The notes beneath the pieces were generated by a model. The model was not told the DNA's origin and ran no database searches. It saw only the letters and a list, made by a program, of their open reading frames with translations. This document shows positions 55,101-63,969 of a stretch of DNA of 64,000 bases, in pieces. Within the stretch, counting starts at the first letter, position 1; each line of letters starts with the position of its first letter. The stretch is from NCBI RefSeq assembly GCF_003260975.1, contig NZ_CP030041.1:1525001-1589000 (forward strand), written 5' to 3'. Source of the DNA: Echinicola strongylocentroti. Lineage in GTDB: Bacteria; Bacteroidota; Bacteroidia; Cytophagales; Cyclobacteriaceae. A program made the position numbers and the translations under genes.

Positions 55101-55546
55101 GAAACTCCTGGAAGCGCTTCTCCAGTTTCATCGATCACCTTACCTTCTACCGAGATCGCTAATGGCTCGGACTTGGCTGCCTGTGATGACGCCTGGGTTG
55201 GCTCTTGCTTACGGATCACCACTGTTTGGTCTGATATCTCGTAAGAAAAATTGTAAGGGGTCAATACTTGATCCAATACATTTTCAATCTTTGCTTTTTT
55301 TACTTTAATGCTGATTTTTGGGATTTCCTGGATCAAATCAGAGCGATACAGAAAAGTAAAATCACTTTGGGATTTTAGTGCCTTAAATACCTGCTCTGCT
55401 GAAGCATCGTGCAGGTCCAGTTCGATGTTTCCTTCTTGTGGTATAGTCCGTGCTGAAACCATCATCACGAACATCACCGAAAGGAATGCTGACAATAAGA
55501 GTTTCCCTCCTATTCCTATTGGTTGTTTTTTGGGTTTTTTGAGCAT
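52154..55546 (-). CDS. SusC/RagA TonB-dependent receptor with STN domain (module 2)
   Basis: 1,130 residues. A signal segment (~15-35) is followed by an STN domain (~40-112: IELDLHDASAEQVFKALKSQSDFTF), a CarboxypepD_reg-like domain (~130-215: VEGKVIDETGEALPGVSILEKG), a plug (LDEVIVIGYGTQKKSDLTGAVGSV, ~222) and a barrel ending MLGVNVTL. It has the full set of SusC motifs, including DPLYVIDGVIL and DASATAIYGARGANGVILVTTKRG. The STN domain allows signalling through the FecR protein upstream. Ligand unknown. Confidence 0.95.
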   Translation of the reverse strand: MLKKPKKQPIGIGGKLLLSAFLSVMFVMMVSARTIPQEGNIELDLHDASAEQVFKALKSQSDFTFLYRSDLIQEIPKISIKVKKAKIENVLDQVLTPYNFSYEISDQTVVIRKQEPTQASSQAAKSEPLAISVEGKVIDETGEALPGVSILEKGTTNGTVTDIDGTYRIEVATEESVLIFSFIGMQTQEIQVGSQQKIDVELVSDTEALDEVIVIGYGTQKKSDLTGAVGSVGGKELNERPSASLSQNLSGRVQGVNVSVNSGRPGGRANIRIRGNTSVSIANDPLYVIDGVILNAGGLANGSTPIDYINPGDIASIEVLKDASATAIYGARGANGVILVTTKRGGKDGARISYEGNYSVGVLPRKIPLLNSEEFLATEDLAYQNAQKYDPIGWANGIYEDPKLKRTDPRLFDENGNPLYDTDWQEESFKPAFTQNHQLSVTGGNADGNYGLYLGYRDEDGLMAESWMKRYSTRFVFDSKVKDWVKIGGVLSYNDQKESQVDPLGGGGIVAMRQVLEELPIIPVRYPDGSWGGNEDYPGMEGGNNPIHVVNERKYLLNTQTLIGNVYANFFLAKGLELRSSVSANIINQRNDYYGGRDLNYIAKNQRGDAYVRNDRRNSWQFENYLTYDKQINDDHHLNAMLGLSWQHVDDFYSMARSQNFQDDYFQYNNLGAGANAIQPQSGTTAYGLNSYFSRINYSLKDKYLFTLTGRADGSSKFGEENRFAFFPSAAIAWRASDEQFLNASKLISNLKFRASIGQTGNSEITAYQALAGMGSYAVIFDNQREIGQGVGRLANPDLKWEKTTQVDFGVELGLIQNRFMLELDLYRKITEDMLLSAPVPSSSGYTVVSQNVGSMENKGIEIGLNTVNIEKENFSWSTTFNISINKNKVTELAGGSDIFLGSTIVRKGEPVGSFFGFVHEGTWDTDEASVAAEYNKLPGDIKYRDVNEDGEINDADRVIIGKGIPDGFGTFANTFRYKGFELLVDIQYSYGNDVLFRSKHSAEDRTGIANSFRTVLNAWTPENQNTNVAQIRPLVAGYNTNNDSDRVREASFIRGRNLLLAYNFNGDLLERLNLYNLRAFVSVQNFFLSTEYEGYDPEVSTSGAAFDQGVDLYAYPKPRVFMLGVNVTL

Positions 55547-55583
55547 AATTGTTAATTGCTAAATAGTACAAAATTGATTATAC

Positions 55584-55606
55584 AAGGGCTTCAAAAAAAG
55601 CCCCTT
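55584..55606 (-). promoter_or_regulatory. Hairpin in FecR-SusC intercistronic leader (module 2)
   Basis: AAGGGCTT pairs with AAGCCC-c-CTT across a short A-rich loop, between the FecR stop (55621) and the SusC start (55546). This is the same position as the two hairpins in module 1, though the sequence is different. Confidence 0.55.
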
Positions 55607-55620
55607 CTTTCTTAGTGGTC

Positions 55621-56769
55621 TTACTTTATTATCATATGCCTCCTTTCTAATTTAAATTCCACATCACCTGTTTTCTCCCACAGGTCCACGACTTCCTGTA
55701 GATTTTCGTAGCGTCTTACTTTACCTGTAAAAGGGATCTGTTTAGTACTTTCATTTTTGAATTCGAATGTAAAATCATACCATCTCGCCAAGCGGTTCAC
55801 AATGTCGATCAATGGCGTATGTTGAAAAACAAACCACCCCTCTTTCCACGCTATATATTGATGCACATCCACTGACCGTACATGGGGTTTTTCTTCATGA
55901 TAGTCCCAAACACTTTGTTCACTTGGCTGCAGCACCTTTTGTACTCCCGGCACACCCGGGTCAAAAACCGCTACACTCCCCTCCACCAGCGTGGTGACTA
56001 TTTCCGCATCATCCTCATACGAAGTGACATTAAAGACCGTACCCAACACCCGAAGTGTTTGTCGTGCGGTCTTTACCAAAAATGGACGGGAGGGATCTTC
56101 TTTTACCTCAAAATAGGCCTCCCCTTTTACCTCCACCTCTCTCGTCGCCCCCAAAAACCGGGTAGGATAGATTATGGAGGAACTGGCATTTAACCAGACC
56201 TTGGTGCCATCGGATAGAATCAGCTTAAACTGTCCTCCCTTTGGAGTAATCAAGGTGTTATAAGTTTCCTTTCCATTACTTCCTCCGGTGTCATGGTACT
56301 CCAAGGTATTTCCTTGTGTCAGCTGGGCCGCACCCTGCTCTTGAAGGCCTTTGCTCGCTTCGGATGATAAGTCGTATACTCCATTTTCAGTTTTCAGAAT
56401 AGCCCGGTCCTTCCCCGGCTGCAAGGACACCACTTGATTCCCCTCATTGGTCGAAGGCTTACTTATGGGTCTCAAGACCACGACAGCTACAAAAAATACC
56501 ACCACACAAGCAGCCAACATCGAAAGACTAAATTGGATCCTCTTCGTCTTTTCCGGACGAACCACCTCGGCCTTTTTTTGCAAAGCCTTCCATGCCTCCT
56601 CCTCATGGCTTTTATCCAACGGCCATTTTGATCCATTGGCATAAAACTGCTTTGCCTTCTGGTAATAATTTTCATGGTCAGCACTCAGGGCTCGCCAACT
56701 CCGTAATTGCTCTTCCTCTTTTTCCGTAAGGCTTCCATTCAGTTTTTTCCAAACGATCGAAAAATCCAT
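55621..56769 (-). CDS. FecR-family anti-sigma / signal transducer (module 2)
   Basis: 382 residues from ATG 56769 (MDFSIVWKKLNG). A GTG seven codons earlier is possible, but the GGAAGA just upstream of the ATG favours the ATG. A helical cytoplasmic part (~1-78) precedes TM ~81-103 (LSMLAACVVVFFVAVVVL). The FecR domain has GGQFKLILSDGTKVWLNASSSIIYPTRF, GEAYFEVKEDPSRPFLVKTARQTLRVLGTVFNV and the C-terminal DUF4974 part with VFQHTPLIDIVNRLARWY. It links the SusC STN signal to the sigma factor upstream. Confidence 0.95.
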   Translation of the reverse strand: MDFSIVWKKLNGSLTEKEEEQLRSWRALSADHENYYQKAKQFYANGSKWPLDKSHEEEAWKALQKKAEVVRPEKTKRIQFSLSMLAACVVVFFVAVVVLRPISKPSTNEGNQVVSLQPGKDRAILKTENGVYDLSSEASKGLQEQGAAQLTQGNTLEYHDTGGSNGKETYNTLITPKGGQFKLILSDGTKVWLNASSSIIYPTRFLGATREVEVKGEAYFEVKEDPSRPFLVKTARQTLRVLGTVFNVTSYEDDAEIVTTLVEGSVAVFDPGVPGVQKVLQPSEQSVWDYHEEKPHVRSVDVHQYIAWKEGWFVFQHTPLIDIVNRLARWYDFTFEFKNESTKQIPFTGKVRRYENLQEVVDLWEKTGDVEFKLERRHMIIK

Positions 56770-57030
56770 GTACTCTAAATATCTTCCCACCTATTTATCA
56801 TTTTTACCTAACGACACATACCTCACATCTAAAGGGTGACAAATATTATTTTATTTTTTTTCACTCCACTCAAAATCCTGCATCAACACCCCAAGCCATG
56901 GAAAAAATTAACCCAGATTGCTTCAACACCGGGGTTAAAAGCTAACGGTATTGGGCAAAAAAGCCTTATTTCATTCTGGGTCTTCTGTGCGTTCTGTGAG
57001 AAATAAAAGCTACTGGCAAAAAAGCGTATA

Positions 57031-57582
57031 TCAAAAAACAAAATGTAAGTTTAATGATTCTTGAAGTGATGCACGGAGCTTAATCTTGGCACGATACAAC
57101 TGCGTCTTAACGGTGTTTTCCGACACCTCCAGCTCTTCCGCAATTGCTCTGATGGATTTTACATGTTGATACTTGAGCCTAAATATTTCCGCCATTTTTG
57201 GGGGCAAATTAAGTATCGACGCTTCTATCGTTCGCGATATCCCCGTATCGGCCAAGTCCACATTTCGGTCATTTAAACAAGCCTCCAAGTAGAGGACATT
57301 ATGCTTATCACGAATCTTTATGTTTCTAAGGTGGTTAAAACAGCGGTTTTTCACCGCTTGATATAAATACTGTTTTAATGAAGCAGTGATTACCAAATAC
57401 TCCACCCTTTCCCAGAGGAACAAAAAAATATTCTGCACGATATCTTCGCTGACTTTTTCATCAAAGACTATTCCCTCAGCAAACCTCAAAAGCCCTGAAT
57501 AATATTCACGAAACAACGCTTCAAAGACCTCTTGATTCCTTTCTTGAAGTTCTTTTAACAGTATTTTATCTTGGACGTTCAT
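57031..57582 (-). CDS. ECF sigma-70 factor (module 2)
   Basis: 183 residues from ATG 57582 (MNVQDKILLKEL). Region 2 is FEALFREYYSGLLRFAEGIVFDEKVSEDIVQNIFLFLWER (~20-58). Region 4 is ILNLPPKMAEIFRLKYQHVKSIRAIAEELEVSENTVKTQLYRAKIKL (~123-170). It is of the FecR-linked Bacteroidota ECF type and heads the second sigma/FecR/SusC/SusD unit. A 261-base gap, AT-rich and featureless to my eye, lies before the FecR gene. Confidence 0.94.
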   Translation of the reverse strand: MNVQDKILLKELQERNQEVFEALFREYYSGLLRFAEGIVFDEKVSEDIVQNIFLFLWERVEYLVITASLKQYLYQAVKNRCFNHLRNIKIRDKHNVLYLEACLNDRNVDLADTGISRTIEASILNLPPKMAEIFRLKYQHVKSIRAIAEELEVSENTVKTQLYRAKIKLRASLQESLNLHFVF

Positions 57583-58041
57583 TTTAAAAGACAAGCAAAT
57601 TGATCTACTTTCACCATTATCAAAAAGGTCAACCTAATGGGCGCAAACTTAGGCTTTTCATAAAAACACCCTTTTCCCACGTTGGTTGGTCATGCTCAAA
57701 ACATGTGCTTATCCTCTCCCTGAAAGGGGTGGAATAATATAATTTTGATCATAACAGAAATACCGCAAAAAAACAGGCCATAAACAACCTCTATATATAC
57801 CAAAACACTGCAATTATTATCCAAATCAAAATAAATCACCTTTAATTGATAAAATATTGCTAAAAAGTGGTGCTTTTCGAGCTTTCTTAAAAAGACGGCA
57901 GAGAGTCCAGTTAACCCGGGTTAAATGATGGGGCCACGATGGCTTTATAAACACGGATCTCTCCAAATGAGCAACTAGCAAATTTGAAGAGATCCGAAAT
58001 TTCTTTAATGAAGCTATTTCTTCAAGTCATTTACTTATGAA
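57583..58041. other. Intergenic region, 459 bp
   Basis: Lies between the MFS gene and the sigma gene, both on the minus strand, and must hold the sigma promoter on its left side. The only structure is the perfect palindrome TTAACCCGGGTTAA (57911-57924), a fragment of the family A end motif. No gene was seen. Confidence 0.55.
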
Positions 58042-59208
58042 TTACCTGACCATTTTATTGTGTCGGAATTTCAAAAAAAGCATCGTAAAAATCACTATCA
58101 GTATAGCTGGCAGAATGGCCATGTACATAAAAGTGGAAGCCCCACTGGCTTCATCCATAAACGAGCCCATAATAGGCAGTACGATGGAGACAGACAGCAT
58201 CCCCAATCCACCCATTATAGACAGCCCGAGAGCTCCGCTCTCTGGAATCCTCTCTGCCACAAAACTCAGCATCGTAGGCCAGAAATAGGTCACGCCAACA
58301 GCAAATACAAAAGCAGCTCCAAAAACGGCCGTTCCAGTAGCCTTGCTCAGTAAAATCAAGCCCAGACAACTAAAAACAGCCGAAAAGAGTAACATTCCAG
58401 TAGTGTCAAGTCTTTTGACTACGGGACCAGCAAAACCACGACCTATAGCCATAATCCCATTTATAAAGACGAGGATCAATATTCCTGAGACATTGGCGTC
58501 CTTCAGCAGGCCTTCGATCCGCTGATTAGTGCTCAGTTCGGTAGATGCGGTAAGCAACATGCAAAAAGCCATAAGCAGGAATAAAGGGGAAATGACACCT
58601 TTCCACATTTGTGCATTAGAGACCCCCATCTGTACCCGCTCTGTCTTTGGCAGGGTCTTTCCAAAAAACAAGAATCCGTATGTCAACAAAGGAATAAACA
58701 ACACGCCGACCAATACTTGCCATGGCAAATTCATCACATCCATGAGCAGGTAACCGATCACGCCTCCTACCACTATACCGCCGGGAAACCACACATGAAA
58801 CCTGTTCAGCATTTTAGCCTTGTTTTCTGGATACAGACTGGCCACGAGCGGATTACACGCTGCCTCCACCATACCATTGCCAATGCCAATAAACATGGTT
58901 CCTACAAAAAACGAGTTGAAATCATAGGAAAATATCGTAAGTAGGATACCGATCGCATGGCTAAAAAAGGCCACCCACACAATCTTTTTTATGCCAAAAT
59001 AATCAACAAGCGGCCCACCTATTAACATCGCAATGGTAAACCCCCAAAATGCTGGCGCAAAGGCCAACCCTATCTCTACTCCGGTAAGTTGAAAATCAGT
59101 TTCCAATACCCCCTCTAGCTTTGCCCTAACGGCAAAAGTCATGGACGTAACAATCAGCGCCAAGCAACTGGCCCGAAAAAGCACATTTCGATTACTAGTT
59201 TGATTCAT
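58042..59208 (-). CDS. MFS transporter, probable sugar or organic-solute permease
   Basis: 388 residues and about 12 hydrophobic helices. The MFS signature loop between TM2 and TM3 reads GGPLVDYFGIKKIVW, and later RFHVWFPGGIVVGGVIGYLLMD and NGIMAIGRGFAGPVVKRLDTTG are visible. The N-terminus MNQTSNRNVLFRASCLAL lacks a cleaved signal, as is normal. The GNGMVEAACNPLVASLYPENKAKMLNRFH segment resembles FucP/NagP-type sugar porters of Bacteroidota. It stands alone, so the substrate is not inferable from neighbours. Confidence 0.9.
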   Translation of the reverse strand: MNQTSNRNVLFRASCLALIVTSMTFAVRAKLEGVLETDFQLTGVEIGLAFAPAFWGFTIAMLIGGPLVDYFGIKKIVWVAFFSHAIGILLTIFSYDFNSFFVGTMFIGIGNGMVEAACNPLVASLYPENKAKMLNRFHVWFPGGIVVGGVIGYLLMDVMNLPWQVLVGVLFIPLLTYGFLFFGKTLPKTERVQMGVSNAQMWKGVISPLFLLMAFCMLLTASTELSTNQRIEGLLKDANVSGILILVFINGIMAIGRGFAGPVVKRLDTTGMLLFSAVFSCLGLILLSKATGTAVFGAAFVFAVGVTYFWPTMLSFVAERIPESGALGLSIMGGLGMLSVSIVLPIMGSFMDEASGASTFMYMAILPAILIVIFTMLFLKFRHNKMVR

Positions 59209-59820
59209 TTTTGTGGTTATAAAGGTTTATGTTAAAATTCAGGAATAAGGCTACTTATAAATGACACCAAGTGCTCCAAGTTAGTCTTTTATGGCTTGGA
59301 GAATGTAAAAACATAAGCCTTACAGTGACTATCTCTTTCTTCTCCAAAAATAAGGACCAACTCCACGACCATACTTTATAGCGTTATTATCTATATATAA
59401 AGTATTTTCACCATGCAGCCGATACGCAAAATCACATAAAATTCTCGAAATAAAAAATATATTTATACTACATCAACCAATTCATGCTACATCTGTCACT
59501 AATCCTTCTAGGAGATGATTTGGGAACACTAGTCAGCAACTTTTATAATATAATATTGACCTATCTCGCATTTGCCTCCTTTAGTGAATTCCATTTATCC
59601 CCCACAGAAAGTGGTCATTATACCATAAGTAGGTGAGCTGAACCTAGAACTCCCGAAAACCAACTAGTCATTTTAAACTACAAAAAAAGTGGTTAACACA
59701 GCCTAAAAAGCTCATTAAAGCATCTAGTAAAATATACTTTTAATAGTCAAAAAATTATAGTTAATTCATAACAATTACCCAAGCTATTTGGTTAATTAAA
59801 TCATAAGAACAACGCATAAA
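59209..59820. other. AT-rich divergent intergenic region, 612 bp
   Basis: Lies between the MFS gene (minus) and the hybrid kinase (plus), so it carries both promoters. Strongly AT-rich near 59385-59490. No exact TAnnTTTG with a spaced TTG, no repeat family and no frame worth calling. Confidence 0.5.
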
Positions 59821-62800
59821 ATGTCCAATACCAGTAACCAACATCATCTTCAAACAATCCCAAAACCGATTAATTGTAGGTTACTACGATTGGCATTGCA
59901 AATCACCCAGGGTGAGTGGGCCTTTATCGCCTCCAGCCATGGAAAAAACCTCAACGTCGTCGCTTCAATCAATGCCAACGCTGAAAAATTAGCAGCAGGA
60001 AGAACTGATTTCATAAAAGCCATTCAAGCTTCTTCCTCTGCCGGAAAAACAAACGCCCACCTCAACACCAATGGCAAAGAACCGCTCAGAGCAATAATAT
60101 CCCCCCTTTCCTTGGACGATAAGAAGGTAAGCAGAGCACTGATCATTGTCAACCCGCCAATCAAAGCAGTCCAAAACAAGGAACTGGAACAAATAAACCT
60201 CATCGCAGAAGAAATTTCGGACAGCTACTTTAAAAACCCAAAATCGAGTAGCTTGTCCAATAATCAGTTCGAGTTTTTTTTCCACCAATCAATGGGACTG
60301 ATGTGCACTCACGACCCCTTGGGGAAGATCCTGCTGGTCAATAATGCCAGTGCAAACAGCCTTGGTTACAAAAAGGAAGAACTGGAAGAAAAATCCCTTT
60401 ATGACCTTATCCCGAAGGAGCGTCATGTATACCTCAATGAATACCTAAAATCCATCCTGAAGTCAGGCCATAGCCAAGGCACCATGCAAGTCCTGCACAA
60501 GGACGGAAGTATCCGGTATTGGCTATTCACTAATGTACTCCAAAAGGACGAAAACGGCGCCCCATTTATACTGGGAAATGCCTTGGATATTACAGAAAGG
60601 CACAAGCTAGAGCATGAATATAACCGCCTAAAAGAAATGCTCGAGCAGACCAATAGCGTAGCCAGGGTTGGAGGATGGGACCTTGACCTGGTCAAGGGCG
60701 AGATCTATTGGTCGGATGTAACAAGGGAAATCCACGAAGTACCTGATGACTTTGTCCCTGACACAGAAAGGGCCATTGGATTTTTTAAAGAGGGGAAGCA
60801 CCGGAAAGCCATTCAGAAGGCTTTTGACAATGCCGTCAGTAACGGCCAGCCGTATGACCTTGAGCTCATCCTCATCACGGTCACGGGCAAGGAGGTATGG
60901 ACGCGCGCCATCGGCAAACCCGAGTTTAAGAACGGAAAATGCATTCGAGTGTACGGGACGTTTCAGGACATATCGGCCCAAAAACTCGCCGAGATGGAAA
61001 TCATCAAGTCCAAAAAACTCTTGGAAGATGTCCAAAATGCCTCTTCGGAAGTAAGCATTATCTCTACAAACACGGAAGGCATCATCACGCTATTTAACAA
61101 TGGTGCCGAAAAAATGCTAGGCTACTCTGCTGCTGAAATGATCGGACAACAAACACCCGCTATCATCCATGAGCCCAAGGAAATACAAGAGCGGAGTAAG
61201 GAACTGAGCGAACGCTATGGCCAAGAAATCACTGGCTTCAAGGTATTTGTCTTCAAGTCCGAACTTGAGGGTGCGGAGGAACGCGAGTGGACCTACATTC
61301 GGAAAGATGGCTCCAAGCTTTTTGTCTCCTTGGCAGTAACCACCATGCGAAATGGAAATGGGGAAATAACGGGCTACCTGGGCATGGCCACCGATATTAC
61401 AGAACGAAAAGAAGCTGAAAACGCCCTCTTAATAGAACAAGCCCGACTGAACGCCTTCGTGACCCATGCACCTGCTGCGGTGGCAATGTTTGACACCGAC
61501 ATCAAATACATCGCATATAGTAATCGATGGATCGAAGAATACCAACTTCAGAACCAAGAAATCAGAGGAAAGTCACACTACGAAGTTTTCGGCAATATTT
61601 CGGAAGGATGGAAGGACATCCACCATCGCTGTCTCCAAGGTGAAGTCATCAGCAATGAAGAAGACCGCTGGCGCCCTGAAGGATGGGATCACGACCAATT
61701 CCTAAGATGGGAAGTACGGCCATGGCACCACTACGATGGCAGCATTGGAGGGATCATGATGCTTACACAAGACATCACTGAATCCTGCCTTCAACGAGAC
61801 GAACTCAAAAAAGCCAAAATACTTGCCGAACAGGCCAGTAAAGCCAAATCAGAATTTCTCGCCAACATGAGCCATGAAATCCGTACACCGCTTAATGGTG
61901 TGATAGGGTTTACAGACTTGGTGCTCAAAACAGACCTTTCAGATACCCAGGAGCAGTACCTCTCCATTGTCAACCAATCCGGCAATGCCCTGCTCAATAT
62001 CATCAATGACATACTGGACTTCTCAAAGATCGAAGCCGGCAAATTGGAGCTGGACATCGATAAGTGTGACCTCTATGAACTCACCGAACAAGCCAGTGAT
62101 ATCATCACCTATGAGGTCCACAAAAAAGGGCTGGAGATGCTACTGAACATCCATCCTGATGTTCCTCGCTTTATCTGGATGGACAGTGTACGCCTGAAGC
62201 AGATATTGGTGAATTTACTCGGGAATGCTTCCAAGTTTACCGAAACAGGAGAAATAGAGCTGCAACTCCATCCTCTTTCCCAGTTAAATGAGGAAAATGA
62301 AATCACCCTGCGTTTTTCTGTAAGGGATACGGGAATAGGGATCAAAGAGGAAAAACAGAGCAAAATATTCGAAGCCTTTTCACAAGAGGACATCAGCACC
62401 ACCAAAAAATACGGAGGCACAGGGCTCGGCCTGACCATCTCCAACAGTCTGCTCCAGATGATGGACAGTGGACTAAAACTCAAAAGCAAGGTAGGTGAGG
62501 GAAGTACATTTTTCTTTGACCTCACCGTAAAATCAGAACAGGAAGAACCTGATATTATTGAAGAAGATATTGATATCCAAAGAGTCCTTATCGTAGATGA
62601 CAACGATAACAATAGAATGATTTTGGAACGGATGATGTCCCTCCGGGGAATCGAGTCGGTCCAAGCCAAAAATGGGTTTGAAGCACTTCAAAAACTGGTA
62701 GAAGAAGGCAAATTTGATGTGGTCCTGATGGATTATCACATGCCCTATATGAATGGCATCGAAACCATTCGCAAAATACGGGAAATTGTCGAACACCAGC

Positions 62801-63759
62801 CCATTATCTTTTTGCACAGCTCTTCGGATGATGACCGGATCCTCAAAGCTTGTAAAGAATTGGGGGTACGAAAAAAACTCGTCAAACCCATCAAACTACA
62901 GGAGATGTACAATGCCTTGCTTACTATTAACAAAAAGCAGGACCATCAAAAAACAGCCAAAACCAATATTAGTAAAAACCACTTCCCTGAAGGCACCACT
63001 GTGCTGGTCGTAGAAGACAATAGCATCAATATGCTTCTGGCAAAAACGGTCATCCATAACCTTTCTCCTACCACCAAAATCCTAGAGGCCACCAACGGTC
63101 TGGAGGCACTTACCGTGATGAAAACTGAAATTCCTGAGGTGATTTTCATGGATGTCCAAATGCCTGAGATGAATGGCTACGAAGCCACCCGGGAGATCAG
63201 AAAAATATACAACAAACATGATATTCTGATCATTGCCCTGACGGCTGGAAATGTAAAAGGTGAAAGGGAAAAATGCCTACAAGCAGGGATGAATGATTTT
63301 ATCGCCAAGCCTTTTGTGGAAGCAGACGTAGTCAATTTGCTGAAAAAATGGGAAAGCGACAAAGAAAACGATGCGTCATCTGCCAACAAGACAGTTATCC
63401 AGAGTTCCTCCTTTCAGCAGTTTGATCTTGAAAAATTCCAAGCCGTACTCGGATTTCCCGATTTGGAAAGTGAAATGTTTCAAGTGATCCTAAAATCAGG
63501 CTTGAAGGAATTGGAAAAATCCAGCGTGCAGCTGGAAGATATCCTTCATTCAAAGGGTGAAGGGCTTTCCATTGCCGCTCATAAGCTCTATAGTACGGCC
63601 AGCGCCATGTACCTCACCCGGCTTTCGCAGCTCAGCTCAAAGATGGAAACCAGAAGGAACTTTGATTTTAGTGATCCAAGTCTCGAAAATGAAATAAAGA
63701 TGATATTGGAGGAAGTAAATAACGCCAAAGTACTGATTGAGGGGTATACAAAAAACTAA
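59821..63759 (+). CDS. Hybrid sensor histidine kinase with two receivers and HPt
   Basis: 1,312 residues, no signal peptide and no clear TM segment, so probably cytoplasmic. A GAF-like N-terminal part (~1-140) is followed by PAS domains at ~150-260 (FHQSMGLMCTHDPLGKILLVNN), ~275-395, ~400-530 (NTEGIITLFNNGAEKMLGYSAAEMIGQQ) and ~535-660. HisKA has H685 in NMSHEIRTPLNG. The ATPase has NLLGNASKFTETG, DTGIGI and GGTGLGLTI. Receivers have D971 (VVLMDYHMP) and D1111 (VIFMDVQMP), and the C-terminal HPt has H1254 in AAHKLYS. All phosphorelay residues are present. No partner regulator is adjacent. Confidence 0.95.
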   Translation: MSNTSNQHHLQTIPKPINCRLLRLALQITQGEWAFIASSHGKNLNVVASINANAEKLAAGRTDFIKAIQASSSAGKTNAHLNTNGKEPLRAIISPLSLDDKKVSRALIIVNPPIKAVQNKELEQINLIAEEISDSYFKNPKSSSLSNNQFEFFFHQSMGLMCTHDPLGKILLVNNASANSLGYKKEELEEKSLYDLIPKERHVYLNEYLKSILKSGHSQGTMQVLHKDGSIRYWLFTNVLQKDENGAPFILGNALDITERHKLEHEYNRLKEMLEQTNSVARVGGWDLDLVKGEIYWSDVTREIHEVPDDFVPDTERAIGFFKEGKHRKAIQKAFDNAVSNGQPYDLELILITVTGKEVWTRAIGKPEFKNGKCIRVYGTFQDISAQKLAEMEIIKSKKLLEDVQNASSEVSIISTNTEGIITLFNNGAEKMLGYSAAEMIGQQTPAIIHEPKEIQERSKELSERYGQEITGFKVFVFKSELEGAEEREWTYIRKDGSKLFVSLAVTTMRNGNGEITGYLGMATDITERKEAENALLIEQARLNAFVTHAPAAVAMFDTDIKYIAYSNRWIEEYQLQNQEIRGKSHYEVFGNISEGWKDIHHRCLQGEVISNEEDRWRPEGWDHDQFLRWEVRPWHHYDGSIGGIMMLTQDITESCLQRDELKKAKILAEQASKAKSEFLANMSHEIRTPLNGVIGFTDLVLKTDLSDTQEQYLSIVNQSGNALLNIINDILDFSKIEAGKLELDIDKCDLYELTEQASDIITYEVHKKGLEMLLNIHPDVPRFIWMDSVRLKQILVNLLGNASKFTETGEIELQLHPLSQLNEENEITLRFSVRDTGIGIKEEKQSKIFEAFSQEDISTTKKYGGTGLGLTISNSLLQMMDSGLKLKSKVGEGSTFFFDLTVKSEQEEPDIIEEDIDIQRVLIVDDNDNNRMILERMMSLRGIESVQAKNGFEALQKLVEEGKFDVVLMDYHMPYMNGIETIRKIREIVEHQPIIFLHSSSDDDRILKACKELGVRKKLVKPIKLQEMYNALLTINKKQDHQKTAKTNISKNHFPEGTTVLVVEDNSINMLLAKTVIHNLSPTTKILEATNGLEALTVMKTEIPEVIFMDVQMPEMNGYEATREIRKIYNKHDILIIALTAGNVKGEREKCLQAGMNDFIAKPFVEADVVNLLKKWESDKENDASSANKTVIQSSSFQQFDLEKFQAVLGFPDLESEMFQVILKSGLKELEKSSVQLEDILHSKGEGLSIAAHKLYSTASAMYLTRLSQLSSKMETRRNFDFSDPSLENEIKMILEEVNNAKVLIEGYTKN

Positions 63760-63785
63760 AACGAGAAATCACCTGACAAAAAAAA

Positions 63786-63817
63786 ACTTCTACCGGGCCA
63801 GAAGCTCCGGTAGAAGT
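63786..63817 (-). terminator. Intrinsic terminator for a minus-strand transcript
   Basis: ACTTCTACCGG pairs with CCGGTAGAAGT (11 bp, 10-base loop). The A9 run on the left becomes a T tract on the minus strand, so it ends transcription coming from the right. It lies 27 bases after the kinase stop and could also stabilise that mRNA. Confidence 0.8.
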
Positions 63818-63840
63818 ACACATCAAGGCTTAACCTAAAG

Positions 63841-63969
63841 TCAATATATGGGTGATAAGTCAACTTCTTCTTTAACCAGCCTTAAGTGATTATCCTTCAT
63901 TTTTTTTATTGTCGTCGCAGTAAAGATTTTGCCTTCGAAGGAAATCCGTCCAAACCCGCCCCTAAACTC
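63841..63969 (-). pseudogene. Possible 3' remnant of a minus-strand gene
   Basis: A 42-codon frame ends in a stop 24 bases before the minus-strand terminator and reads FGRISFEGKIFTATTI, then VKEEVDLSPIY. It looks like a natural protein C-terminus. In frame it is cut by TAG at 63970-63972, next to TTTCTGGACAGCCC at the window edge, text that resembles the terminal repeats of some Bacteroidota insertion sequences. It may be a gene truncated by an insertion outside the window. Alternatively it may be a short gene fragment by chance. Confidence 0.3.
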
